From Rheum nobile (Eukaryota > Streptophyta > Magnoliopsida > Caryophyllales > Polygonaceae), in contig WOAB01000018.1 in assembly GCA_027886185.1 (NCBI GenBank), forward strand, positions 1,899,691 through 1,963,690: a stretch of 64,000 nt of DNA, in the 5' to 3' direction. Every line of letters begins with the position of its first letter. Position 1 is the first letter of the stretch. This document shows positions 46,066 to 57,960 of the stretch, one piece after another. The position numbers and the translations under genes were made by a program. The notes under the pieces were generated by a model, which searched no databases, had not been told where the DNA came from, and saw only the letters and a program-made list of their open reading frames with translations.

Positions 46066-46310
46066 TAAATATATAAAGTAGACTAAAGGTGCAATTAATG
46101 CTCAATAAATATGAGAAATCATCTCTTATTTTTTTGTTGATCTTTCCTTACAAACTACATCTTCTAATATAGCTCAATGGTTAAAGACACTCTCATAATA
46201 CAATAGGTCTAGGGTTCAATCCCCCTTTTTAACAACTTTGTTTTACTATTTTATCTTTCATTATTGTTTTGTTTATATTACTCAAATCTTTATATCTATC
46301 TATTTATCTA
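46066..46310 (+). mobile_element. Third Helitron 5' end (H3), truncated or interrupted
   Basis: TAAATATATAAAGTAGACTAAAGGTGCAATTAATG follows the H2 terminus exactly as H2 follows H1. It carries its own tRNA-like module (A box 46170-46180, B box 46214-46222). At about 46309 another TCTATAAATATATAAAATAGAC start appears, so H3 is either cut short or invaded by a fourth copy. I find no matching hairpin/CTAG end to the right. Confidence 0.65.
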
Positions 46311-49300
46311 TAAATATATAAAATAGACTTGTGTCCAATAATGCCCTACAACTAATTAATATACTTATTCCCTCATTTTTTACTTTCATCTCATCTTAAT
46401 TTATATACTCCGTATAAGATAAAATATAATATAGACAATAAATGACAATCCCCTAAAACTCACATTCAAAACATACAAAAAAATTAACACATACTCAAAC
46501 AACATTTTAAAAATAAAGGCTCTTCTATTTCCTAAATATAGGATACAACCATGGCACTTAATGCCCATATGCATAATTCTGGGTAAACTTACAGACAATA
46601 AGAGTCAAAAAAATTAAAACACGAGCAACCAACTGTTTCAAAATACAGACTTGGCAATAATTGTCCACCTCCATAATCCATCATGAAACTCACATTCATC
46701 AAACAAAAAAGAAGATCGAAACAAAAAAAACAGACTATGATTGTTTCAATTGTGAGATTGAACAAATTTAAATGACCACGGCTAGAGAAAACGCATAACA
46801 TTTAAAAAGTTGTCTCTCTTAACTAAAAATATACTCCATATATAATTTGCACTCAAACGGGTGTTGAAAATAAGGTAATTGTTTCTCTCTTAACTCAAAT
46901 ATACCAATAAATACTAGCTCTTCCCATCTATTCACTTGGTGTGCCACTACTACAATTGATCTCTCTTATCTTCCTCACTTCTCCCTCCACAATCATTGAC
47001 ATCATGACTGGAAATACAACAGGGGAAAGAAGATGCATTACACTTAACTAATTGCTTCAAGATGTAAGCTTCGAGATTAAAGTCGTGATTTTTCGCAAAT
47101 GAGATATTTTCGATTGGCTCGGGACATACAAGTCCACATATCTCCTTCTAGCAAATTATATGGTACACCAATAATTTTAATTTTCAAGTATTTCTTATTT
47201 TAATATTGATTTATATATGTATATGTTTAATAATAAAATGAAAATATTTTAATTTATTAACTTACACATGATCTCTAGAAACAAAGCAGGCCGTTGGACT
47301 ATATAAATAAATTTTAGATTTCAATGTTATTCTACAAATTTCAGACATATAAGGTACATAACTTTTTTTTGGAGTCTTTGTTTCAGACACTAATGTTCTA
47401 TTTAATTTGTTTGGGAGTGACATTCAAGTTTGTACGACTTAGTTTCTGTGCTTTTCTGCTTATATTCATACATGCAAATATATATATGGGATAATGCCAT
47501 AATTTGAGGCCTCCAAACACCAAACATTTAAAAATATGTAAATTTACAAGAATTGCATGTTTAGTGTTGCCACCTCAGTTAACATGGTAAAGACTTTCAC
47601 CATTTTGATTAATTACATCTTATTGTATCCTATGTTTATATTCTTGGTCATTAGATGAGGAAATACAAAAAATATTAATCTCAGTAAAATAGACTATATG
47701 GTTAATACCTTAAACTTCGGGATATATAGTTCTGGTGACAAATCTTATAGAATTTCTAGTGTTTAGTGTTTTTATATTTGACTTTTTAGGTTATGCGTTT
47801 CAGACTTTCACACAAAAAATATAAGTACAAAGAAAATGAAAAAAAATTACATTATAGTCCAAGAAGTTTGTATACTAAATTATATAGTATTCTAACAATA
47901 TTTTGAAGTATAAAGAGTGCATTGTTAATTAATAGTGAAGATTTCCATGAGGTATTTAAGTTCGATATTTCATCCACATTCAATTTCATACAAACAAAAT
48001 TATAAATTCTCAATGTAGGAATATTTCAACCAGTATCTCTTCAATAATATGGTTTGCATATTATAAGGTTTCAATATTAGTAGCCAAATGCAAGTACAGT
48101 TCCCACTATGACCAAGACAATATAATTGACAATCAACTCTAACGGTTAACAAAAAACCACTATGAATCCAACCAATAATAGAGGAATGAATAAATTCTAG
48201 TTAACAAATAACTATTGAAATGATAACATAATATCAAAGTCGCATTCACTATGTAATTATAGGGTAAATTGCAGAAAATTATCCATTAAAGGGCAAGTTT
48301 TACAAAAAAAAATACAAGAAAATGAAAAAAACTACTTCTAAAATGTCAAGTTTACATAGAACCATCCCATGTTTTTTTGGTAACTAAGAATCACCCATGT
48401 TAGGAAAATCATTAATCTTCTGTTAAATACATAATTGGAAATAAATTAATTTTTTTAAGAAGTCATTCTAAAATAGCAAATTGGAAATTTTTAGCTATCT
48501 GTTCAAGAATATGGTTTGCATATTACAAGACTTACGGGCCATGAATTTAACTTCCAATTCGTATCTACTTTGACTGCTTAACAGATGGATATAGCAAAAT
48601 CACCACGAACAACCAAAGATATAGAGTTACATACGAAAAAATTGATAAGTTAGATAAAAAAATAGGGTCAACAGTTGTATCATAGATGTTCAATTCACAA
48701 CAGAATTAAGAAAGGGCTTCAGAAAAGTTACATGTCGAGTTACTTCCCACTTAAAGCAACTAAAACGAGGTGAGTATTGGAATTATCGTCCATCTTCCAA
48801 CCAAAAAACCTCACCCTTTCTGGATTTCTCCCCAAATTACGATGAGATTCAGTCGATTAATAACCGTATAAACTAATTTAACCCTCGAAGAAGATAAAAA
48901 CGTGTGAAAATTTGTCAATATGATTAAAGGATAAAAAAGTTATACAACCTTGCTCTCCTAACATAATTATAATTAATGATATCTTATATTATATATTAGA
49001 AAATATAATCCTCAATATGAAAAGTGTAATGAAATAAAATTATGTGTAAGGAGTATAAATAATGAGTAGTTTCGACGATAGAGTATGTATAGTAGTTGTG
49101 CAATATAACTATACATAATCAAATGTGAAAGTTATTCATGCTTAGTTATAAAACATTTATTTTCGGGAATGAAACTATAAAATTAAGCACATACTACTTA
49201 GTACTAACATTGAAATATTTTTTTTGACAAAAAAACACTGAAATAACTTTAACAAAATAATAATGTAGTATCGATATATAATATCATAACATATTTTTGT

Positions 49301-49939
49301 TTAGTTCTAATAAAAGATGTTATAATGATAAAAAGATAAATATTATTTCATAGTATAAAAGACTAACCCATATTTATATTTAAACATTTAAGACATAATA
49401 AATATATTATAATAATAATAATAATAATAATTGTAATATTGTACCTTAAAGGTGAGTAAGAAAAATAGAACCAAAATCATGTTTGTTAAAATTTAAATTG
49501 CTAAGGGATGACAAAAATTACTAATTAAATTTCTTAAGTTGGTTAATCATTGCTTCTCCATAATTTCTTGCAACTGTTAGTGTTTTAAAAAAAATTATGT
49601 GATAATTCTATAGTATATAATATTTAAATATATAAAATATATAAATGTAAAAGAACGCACATGATAAATTGTTATAAGAAGTTATTCTCATACAATGTTG
49701 TAAACAAGGGCAAACAAATATATCATTACGTATATTAGTAATTGAACCAATCACCAATGAAATGAACAAAATATAGTATCAAATTATAAATTCGCATGAT
49801 AAAATCAAAATATAAATGCATAGTATTGACTACATGATACAAATATGCACACACAATTTACAACTTCAAATCAAAATAAACTCATACTAAAATATGTATT
49901 TTAAACAAAAAATATTAAAAACAATTTACAAATTCATCA
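46311..49939. other. AT-rich DNA without recognised genes
   Basis: It begins with a further Helitron-like 5' end (TCTATAAATATATAAAATAG) but no 3' end is evident. ORFs at 46401-46801 (minus) are short with no conserved features. The remainder is low-complexity AT-rich sequence with a few (TAA)n and A-runs. Confidence 0.55.
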
Positions 49940-50634
49940 CTAGATATGCCTACTACTCTATAGTATATGGTACGCAACGCACCCACAAAATTCTGTACCA
50001 ATTAATTGTTCTATTGACGTTTGTATTTGACCGGTTCGGTAGAGACCGTGTCAACCAGTAACCCCATAAATTGCTTTGTGTTGTAGACTATTCCATAATC
50101 TAACTAATGTAATTAATTATTCATCAGAATAAGCGAAACTTCACTTATAATATAAAGTTTAGGATGATAAGTGGATTTGCTGATATCAGCTTCGCATTAT
50201 TGTAAATAGAAACATCTACTTTAAGCTGTTTATTTTGAATGATACGTGTTTTATCATTTATGGACGATGAATTTATTAATTTACAAATAGTCTTGTACGA
50301 GATTTTTTATTTTATTTTACATTTGTAAAAATCGTATATTTTTATTATCGAATATTCATTGTTTCAATATATATTTGATTAATTATTTAAATTAAAAATG
50401 ACAAATTGACTAAACAAATTAAAGATATAAAAAATTACATTATATAAAGAGAGACGGTACTCTACATAACTTTATTAATCGTAAAAATTGGTTAAGTAGT
50501 CTTACAAACAGGCATAGTCACACTCTTTTACATCAATACTTGTAAAACGATAAAACATAATAAAAAAGTTCATTTAACTCTAATACATGAAAATAACACG
50601 CTAAACATAATAAATTGCACGATGTTCAAAATTG

Positions 50635-51165
50635 CTATAAATTATCAAAAACTTTCTTGTATACTACATTAGTTGTAGTATTATATCTCTTATTGTCTTT
50701 GTCACAAATCAAGATCTTCAAACCTTTCTTGCTAGTCACCCTTGAAGAGGCAACATAAAACTGACCATGACTGAAAACAGGGCGTGGAAGATACAAACCG
50801 ACATTGGCAAGAGATTGGCCTTGGCTCTTGTTTATGGTCATAGCAAAACAAACACTCAAGGGAAATTGTCTTCGTTGAAACTTAAAAGGAAATGAAGTGT
50901 CTGACGGTGACATTATCATGCGAGGAATCAAAATCGTATGTCCAATATTATTGCCTGAAATAATTCTCCCTTGTATGACATGATTGCCAAGCTGCGTGGT
51001 TATCAATCTCGTCCCGTTGCATAAACCTGAAGTCTGATCAATATTGCGAAGCCGCATAATAGGGACCCCAACCTTAAGTTTCAGTACATGATTCGGCAGA
51101 CCAGAACATCTAATACTATTCAAGAAGTCAGACGAATAAATATCGGCATCACTATCTTAAACAGA
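50635..51165 (-). pseudogene. RepHel helicase, C-terminal part
   Basis: Contains the helicase domain 2 motifs: LKVGVPIMRLRNID, GLCNGTRL, FAMTINKSQGQSL (motif VI region) and YVASSRVTSKKGL. It ends at TAA at 50635. It is shifted by one frame relative to the upstream part near 51160, between the KVYLSSDSLCKT block and SDADIYSSD. Fused to the Rep domain, this PIF1-like SF1B motor unwinds DNA during rolling-circle transposition. Confidence 0.88.
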
Positions 51166-52307
51166 CCTGTCTTGCACAAACTATCAGAACTGAGATAGAC
51201 CTTTTCATCACCAGGCAACGAAGACAATATATACTCATTAACTTTATCTACCTCTTCGTGTGTTGGAGCAAGAATTGCTCATTCTTCAAAGTATGCCGGA
51301 GTCAACTGATTTTCCATAAGAGAAGGATAAACAGATTTGACAACTGCTGGAATTGGATCTAATTCAAAATCCTTCACCAATAGTTCATCGGGAATTTCAA
51401 TTTGCGCTTCCCCATCATTGTCAACACCTACATTCCCATCTCTGATGCTTAATACCCAAGCATAAAATTTATTTGCCTCTTGGTTCTCAGATTTAGATGT
51501 ACCTTGTTGAATCCTCATGTTTCTTGTCAGAGTAAGAACTTTGCAATGATCCCACAAATAAGAGGAATTAATTGTAGCAAAAACAACATCTTGCCTGCTA
51601 CCTTTTGAGATAACGGGTAGGATTTGCCTAAAGTCTCCACCAAATACTATGACTTTCCCTCCAAAAGGCTGTTCTAAACTAAGAGGATTTGTAGCCCGTA
51701 AAATATCTCGTAATGTCCTGTCTAAAGCTTCAAAACATAACTTATTCGTCATGACAGCTTCATCCCAGATAATAAGTTTGGCGGCACATATCAACTCAGA
51801 AAGTTCCGTACCTGAACATATATGACACGTTGAATCCTCATTAACTTGCAAAGGTATTTTAAACCTCGAATGAGCAGTTCTGCCGCCGGGTATTAGGAGA
51901 GCCGCATTTCCACTTGAAGCAACAGTAAGGACTATTTCACCTTTTGACCTTATAGCCGACGAAAGTGTCCTCCATATATAAGTTTTGCCTGTTCCACCAT
52001 AACCATATAAGAAGAAGACACCCCCGTTATTTGATATAACAGCATTCATGATCTCATCATAAATCCCTTTCTGTTCCATTGTAAATCTAGAAAGTAATTG
52101 AGCATGCTCCTCGGCTAGAATTGTCGTGTCATATCGAAGTTCATCTTGTATAAGCTTGTTGACACCTCCACTAATAAGACTTGAATCTACAGGAGGCATG
52201 GTTTTGTAGTGACTCAAACTACTACCATTCCGTTGTAATAACTTGTCAATTTCGGCAAGTGCGTAGTTTTGTAGTTGCTCATCGGCTAGATTCAAATCTG
52301 CATATAT
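51166..52307 (-). pseudogene. RepHel helicase, N-terminal motor part
   Basis: The exon starts after an ATATGCAG acceptor near 52308. It shows Walker A GYGGTGKT (about 52010-51987), Walker B IIWDEAVM, motif FGGDFRQILPV and the TLTRNMR block. A TGA at 51279-51281 (directly after AYFEE) interrupts the frame just before AILAPTHEEVDKVN; the motif and position suggest an Arg codon mutated to TGA. Residues upstream of the acceptor, 52308-52385, are intron. Confidence 0.9.
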
Positions 52308-52419
52308 ATAGCATGCACGTGTCACAACAATTAAATGAGTACAAAATCTGCATGTAAGAGTAAATGCAGTTAACATTATGATCATTTAAATATTAATACT
52401 GAAATGCATACCCTCAATT

Positions 52420-53268
52420 CGTAGAATTCGCCTCTGTTTGTTGACAATATCATCTGCTAGAAGCCTCCATGTTTGTTCCCAAACAAACTCTGGCTGTGCC
52501 ATGCTATTAGACAACAAAAGAAAAACATATAGACTCCTAATGTAGTGCGCCGATCCCCAAAACTTGCTTCAGTTATCCCGTCGATGTATTCTCTATCATC
52601 ATCTAACAACCCCAATGCATAGCAAGCTTCTTTAAATGTAGAATAAACTATACCCTCAACAGTACGTAAATCTTCGTAGAATGTGGGTCCTTTAATATGA
52701 TTCAACATAATTCGAAGATAGTACTTATCGCCACTACCTGGGGGTACATGATAAATCCTTCCAATTGAACCACGTCTATCACGTTTTTTCCAATGTTTAG
52801 ATGAAGGTACCCAAACAAATTTCTCTGGAAATTCTGAATATGTCAAATCTTTACCTTCTGGAAACTTCTTGTTAGACGTCATCCATTGGAGAAACATTGA
52901 TTTTTCACTTTCATGATCATTTAAGACTGCATCAATAGGATCATCATCATTAAAAAAACGCTTTCCTCACCAGGAAGGTGCAAATTCAACCGTTGAACAA
53001 CATGAGTCCTGTAATGAATATCAAAGCCAAAAATCCTCCAAGCAGCTTCACACGCCGATATATAGCGGCAATTGTAGTAGTTTTTTATTTCGCCAATGCC
53101 ACCATCACCCAAATTGTTTGCATCAGACCTTGTTATTGCAACAGTGATGCAATCATGCCCTTTATTTATGTACTTGAACAGATACTTGATAGAGCCCGAT
53201 CGATTGCACCATTCAACGTTTATATGTGCATTGTACTTTAATAAAAGAAATGCATTGTAAGGAACCAC
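52420..53268 (-). pseudogene. RepHel Rep-helicase linker with two-tyrosine motif
   Basis: Frames 53268-52921 and 52897-52457 hold NAFLLLKYNAHINVEWCNRS, then SIKYLFKYINKG, whose YLFKY gives the catalytic Y-x3-Y of Helitron Rep. The downstream region (FPEKFVWVPSSKHWKKR) leads to the helicase. A frameshift near 52930 separates the two frames; another (one T missing) near 52545, in the ITEASFG stretch, puts the end of the exon out of frame. The exon ends before GTATGC near 52412. Confidence 0.85.
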
Positions 53269-53667
53269 ATACCGATTATCAAGAGGAACTCCACTCTTTT
53301 CGATCGTTCTACCATCTTTACGCCGTCTATATACAGGCTATCCATCTTCATCAACAACCGTATGTTCAACAAATTGTTTTGGAAAGTACTTTATACACTT
53401 TCCATCTGCCATACACGGAGATGATGGATTAGAAGCTCCGCATGGACCATGCATCATGAAATTTGACACCGCATTGTATAACTCAGCATCCTCTGTTGGG
53501 TGTGGTATTTCAGCCGAGATGACCTTATCAATATCTGTAGTGGTTGGCAACTTAGATTCCTTATCCAGAAACAACAAAATATGGGCATGAGGCAAACCAC
53601 GCTTTTGGAATTCGATTGTGTAATAACTGCACAACATCCAAATGACTAAATAAATACAAATTATCAA
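53269..53667 (-). pseudogene. RepHel HUH nuclease segment
   Basis: QKRGLPHAHILLFLD at about 53610-53570 is the HUH metal-binding motif (His-Ala-His) of the Rep nuclease that nicks and ligates DNA. GKCIKYFPKQFVEHT follows. A TAG at about 53339 stops the frame before PVYRRR. An intron of about 100 bp seems to separate it from the upstream exon (donor near 53715). The HUH and the tyrosines are present, so the nuclease site itself is not mutated. Confidence 0.88.
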
Positions 53668-53699
53668 ATATATTAAAATAAATAATAAATTGAAAAATA

Positions 53700-54653
53700 T
53701 ATAGAGAAATTACCCGAATTCACCTTGCCAAATATTTGTTTAACTTTGAAATCTTTTACCATGGACTCCAGTTTCATGTGGAAGACTCTACATATAATGT
53801 CTGGACGATCCTCTGGATGTAGACATCTTTCTTCGCAAAACTTCACAATTTCAGGCCATTTTGAATTGCATGTGAATGTTATGAATAGATCGGGATAACC
53901 ATGGTGTTTGCATATTGCCATTGCATCTTGATAGTTCTGCTGCATGTATCTCGGACCGCCTGTAAATGAAGATGGCAATACTATTTGCTTTCCAGATGAA
54001 CCTGGTGCTGTCTGACCCTTGCTTGTTGCCGCTGAAAGATTTTTATATGAATCAGCCTGTATGGTATGCTGATTAGTTTGATGGTAGTTCAACCTCTCTG
54101 CTTCAATCATCGTATAAACATCAACTAAGAATTGTTGATACAATTTTCTAGATAACCTCAAAGTCCCGGCTTCGCCTCGACGCTCGTGGATTCTAAACTG
54201 ACATAATTCTTTAAGTGTCACCCTTGTCCTCTTCCTTGTAGAAGTACTGCATCTTTCACTTAAACCTATGTCAATCCTGTAGCCATCCTCATCATAAGGG
54301 AATGCCAATGGATATTGAAGCGCAAGGTACGAAGGATGCAATTCGTGAATCCGTTGTAATTGACCAGACCTTGTCTGAATTATAATGTCCCTGTGCGAGT
54401 GATTTGTATCAATATCACCAAGAATAAGAGCAGCAACCTCGGAGCAGGTTGGGAGATTATATCTCCGAGCATCAGTGTTTCTTGTGCTAAGTAGGCGCAA
54501 CTTAAGATCTGCCACACCTTCATCCTTAAATCTATCTCGGGCCATTCTAAATGCCTTTGCATGGGGGTTGTGTTGATCTATCATCTTTCTCAACTCAGTC
54601 ATAAGAGAATCATCAACTTTTTTGACCCTAGAGTTGTCATAATTAAACATCAC
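53700..54653 (-). pseudogene. RepHel Helitron-like N-terminal domain
   Basis: The frame from FNYDNSRVKKVDD to KVKQIFGKVNSG contains LQRIHELHPSYLALQYPLAFP, RLSRKLYQQFLVDVYTMIE, LPSSFTGGPRYMQQNYQDAM and PDLFITFTCNSKWPEI. All are hallmark blocks of the Helitron-like N-terminal domain that contacts DNA ahead of the HUH site. This exon is intact over about 315 codons. Confidence 0.92.
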
Positions 54654-54736
54654 AATAATATATTAATAATTAAAATAATATTAAATAATCATCCATATTA
54701 ACAAAATGAATATAAATATACATAATCGACATACCT

Positions 54737-55235
54737 AATGACACTGATTCTGTTTGAATCCTCGTTTTGAGTATCATATATATAGAGTTGTGAAAACTTT
54801 GGTGTTTCGCCAAGAACTGGTAACAAACTCCCTATTCTGTGAAAATCCTGGCCATGCATTCGGTAACAATAAGGTCCACGACCTTTCTTGATGGGTAAGA
54901 CCTTTCCTCCCAAAGAGGTGAAAGCAAACATCATATTATAAGCTATAATATTCTCACAAAATTGTTTGCTTTTTGGATGCCTATTTGTCAAAAGATTCTT
55001 CAGCAACGGTGGTGGCTGTTACAGCAATGGAAGCTCAAATTTTCCTTTCATGCAACATAAGGAAGATATATGACATATACATTCGCTTGAAGGGTCTTGT
55101 ATATTTAATCTTTCAGAATGCCACAGTAATGCACCACAATGTAGACATTCATACACAGCTTGACCGTGATCTAGGTATTGCACTACGAAATATAGATGAG
55201 CATTAAACAATATACAAACTAATATTACAAATTCA
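54737..55235 (-). pseudogene. RepHel zinc-finger and GQ-YHxIGSLLP block
   Basis: YECLHCGALLWHSERL and ECICHISSLCCMKGKFELP form the Cys/His-rich finger found at the start of plant RepHel proteins. After a TAA at about 55019-55021 the homology continues: NIIAYNMMFAFTSLGGK, then GQDFHRIGSLLPVLGETPKF and YIYDTQNED. The exon probably begins near 55235 after an acceptor and ends near 54737 with GTATGT. The TAA is a single-codon lesion. Confidence 0.85.
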
Positions 55236-55669
55236 CCAAATAATACAAATGAAGTACCTGGTTTACTAGTATGATTTCTCATTGTTCTATTCACTTCTGC
55301 GACAGGAACTGTAGAGTATAATATTGTAATACCAAAATAAATGTCGATAAATCAAGTATTTAAAAATAACACACACTCCTAAACATTATAAATATTTTGA
55401 AATCAAGATAGGACGTTATAACGTGTTAAACAATCTTAATGTAATACAGAAAAAAATGGTTTTATCAGTACATAATAATACAAATATTGATATAAAAAAT
55501 ACCATTACTAATGTTTCGTAACGTAGATGAACGCCCTCGCAACGCAGACGAACTGGTAGGACCTGAAAATTACGTGAAAAGAAAATGACATATTATAAAC
55601 AACATCGGAATTAATATAATATATGTATGTATAGCGATATATGCGACCAAAAAACTTCATAAGGAATTA

Positions 55670-55895
55670 CCATTAACCGTAATAGATAAGGGTGTAGCTT
55701 CGGTACGTACAGAGTTCTCAATATTTCCAAGTATAACTCATGCACAAATGTCGCTACTTGTAGGTTATAAATTATTTTGTAATGTTCATTTACTACCACA
55801 TATTTTATGCTTACCTGATTCAATTAGTGGTGTTCCATGCCTCTTATGCCTAATCGTATTCATTCTCAACATTCTCTTGCGTCGAGCTAATTTAT
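55670..55895 (-). other. RepHel early exons, proximal copy
   Basis: Two small exons: one reads MLRMNTIRHKRHGTPLIES (about 55888-55818) and the next ILGNIENSVRTEATPLSITV (about 55740-55672). Homologous exon pairs occur at 56500-56740 and 59950-60190. Confidence 0.65.
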
Positions 55896-56387
55896 AAAAG
55901 AAAAATAATTACAAATATTGTACGGCAAAAAATGACTTTTTTTTATTGAACAACATCATACCTTGTTCAACTTTTGTTACGTCAATTTGATTAGTAAGAC
56001 TCGCGTTTTGTAACGTATCTGTAAATGATAAATAAATATATCATAGTATAAATATTGATGTAAGATAAAATATAGTATAATCCTTAATATACATGACTTT
56101 ATAAAACATAAATTTGTTACCATCGTTTTCCTTGTCATTGAGGCTTATAGGTAGAAGCAAGTTTTTAGGAGTTTGATCCACTAATGGTAAATGTAAATAT
56201 GTCGGCGTAACGTTGATGCATACTGCATAAATACATGGATATTAAAATTTATCTTTGTAAATTAAACCTAATCGACGATTATAACATAACTACTATATTT
56301 AGTATACTTATAACTATAATTGAATACTACTATCACTTATATGTGGTACATTAGATGAACATCCTAACAATGTAGATGAATTTCTTG

Positions 56388-57128
56388 TACCTGAACATTA
56401 AAGTATTAAATAATGATAGATTAGTAATAAACTCAAACTTAAGATCATGCATGTCTACCCATTAAAAACTTAGAAAAACAATGTAGGTTAATGACTAACC
56501 ATTAAATGAAATAGACAATGGTCTAGCTTGGATAAGTACGGAGTCGCTCATATTTCCAAGTATATTTTCTGCATAAAATTATGGTTACGCATGGTACCCT
56601 TGAGTGTTTTATATTGTAATTAAATATAATATATTTTTTCTAACCTGATTCGATTAGCGGTGTTCCATGCCGCTTATGCCTTATCACATTCATTCGCAAT
56701 TTTCTCCTCAACCGAGCTAATTTTAGAATGAAAATAAATATTAAATATTATAAATTAATAAATCACTCATTTCATACCACTTTAAAAAATACCATACCTT
56801 GTTCGACATTTTGCAGATGATTTTGTTCTGTAAGCATGACATTTTGCAATTGAGTTGCACCATAGTTTTCTTTGTCACGAACACTAATAGGTAAATGTGA
56901 ATTATGAACGTTTTGATCAGTTCTGTAGTGCAAAGTCGTCGGAGTAGATGAATTTCTTCTACCTGGACATTAAAGAATTAAATAACGATAGATAGTTTTT
57001 GTTTATAAATAATCAAACAATCTAATCTAAATAATTTTTTTTCTAATTAAAAAAACAAAATTACATTTATTTTAAACATTAATTTTTTTCCCACACAATG
57101 ATATTATGTCTTCGAGGAATATCAAACA
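56388..57128 (-). repeat. Tandem duplicate of RepHel early exons, middle copy (part 1)
   Basis: With 59725-59848 this forms one unit of about 865 bp, matching 59849-60712. Exons visible on the minus strand are GRRNSSTPTTLHYRTDQ (about 56962), KLRMNVIRHKRHGTPLIES (about 56718) and ILGNMSDSVLIQARPLSISF (about 56570). All are in frame in this copy. The solo LTR 57129-59724 lies inside the intron between the first exons. Confidence 0.8.
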
Positions 57129-57502
57129 TGTGATACTCCGTAATTTTGTAAGGATATTTTGAGAATTTTTTTGGATTTTTCCCGAGCGCCAGTTTGGTAC
57201 GTCGGATTTAATTCTGAAGGTTTGAGACATTCTGTAATGTGCTATGTATCTGTAATATTTTTCTCAGTGAAGAATTATACAGTCGAGATGTTTTGGAAGT
57301 TCGTACTCGTTCGTGTACGACTTTTGTTAACGCGGGTTAAGATTGGTACAAGTTTATTGCCCAAGAGTTGTTATCTAATGGGCAATAGTACAAGATTCTT
57401 TATCCAAAGGTTATTGTCCAAGAGCTATTATCCATGAGGCAAAAGTACAAGTTGGTTAACCAAGGGTTATTACCCAAGCTCCCTTCCAACCCTAATTTTG
57501 CC

Positions 57503-57510
57503 TATAAATA
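57503..57510 (+). promoter_or_regulatory. TATA box of the solo LTR
   Basis: TATAAATA in TTGCCTATAAATAGAGAGC, about 375 bp into the LTR and upstream of the GC-rich repeat, as in element A. Confidence 0.6.
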
Positions 57511-57792
57511 GAGAGCATTGGGTGAGAGTGAAAGGGGCTGAAAAACGCGGAAGCGCTATCAAGCTCTCGTCTCTCAAAAACGCTCTCAAAACGCTCTCTC
57601 TCGGGAAGGCTCTACTGGATCGTCGGAGCTCGTTTAGTGTCGTTTCCGGTGGCCAAGAGGAGCATTGGAGGCTCTCGGATGCCTAGAAGCCAAGCAAGGC
57701 GAAAGACGAGCCAAACCGATCCTCGAGGGTGAGTTTTCCCTCTCGTATTTCTATTTTCGTTCGCGACGGCGACCGCCGCCAGGGAGACGGCG

Positions 57793-57960
57793 CCCACCGC
57801 CAGGAACGGCGCCCGCCGTGGATGAGCGGCGCCCGCCGTGGATGAGCGGCGCCCGCCGTGGATGAGCGGCGCCCGCCGTGGAGGAGCGGCGCCCGCCGTG
57901 CTTGAGGCGGCGCCCGCCGCATTTAAGGCGACGCCCGCCGGGATTTGTGCGGCGCCCGCC
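57793..57960 (+). repeat. 20-bp GC minisatellite in the solo LTR
   Basis: The unit GCGGCGCCCGCCGTGGATGA repeats about four times exactly or nearly, then degenerates for three more units. Each contains the palindromic core CGGCGCCCGCCG. An ORF of 66-79 codons on both strands exists only because of the repeat. Confidence 0.88.

Noticed and set aside
46401..46801. Two small minus-strand ORFs as genes
   Set aside because: Short, hydrophobic low-complexity translations in AT-rich DNA without splice or motif support.
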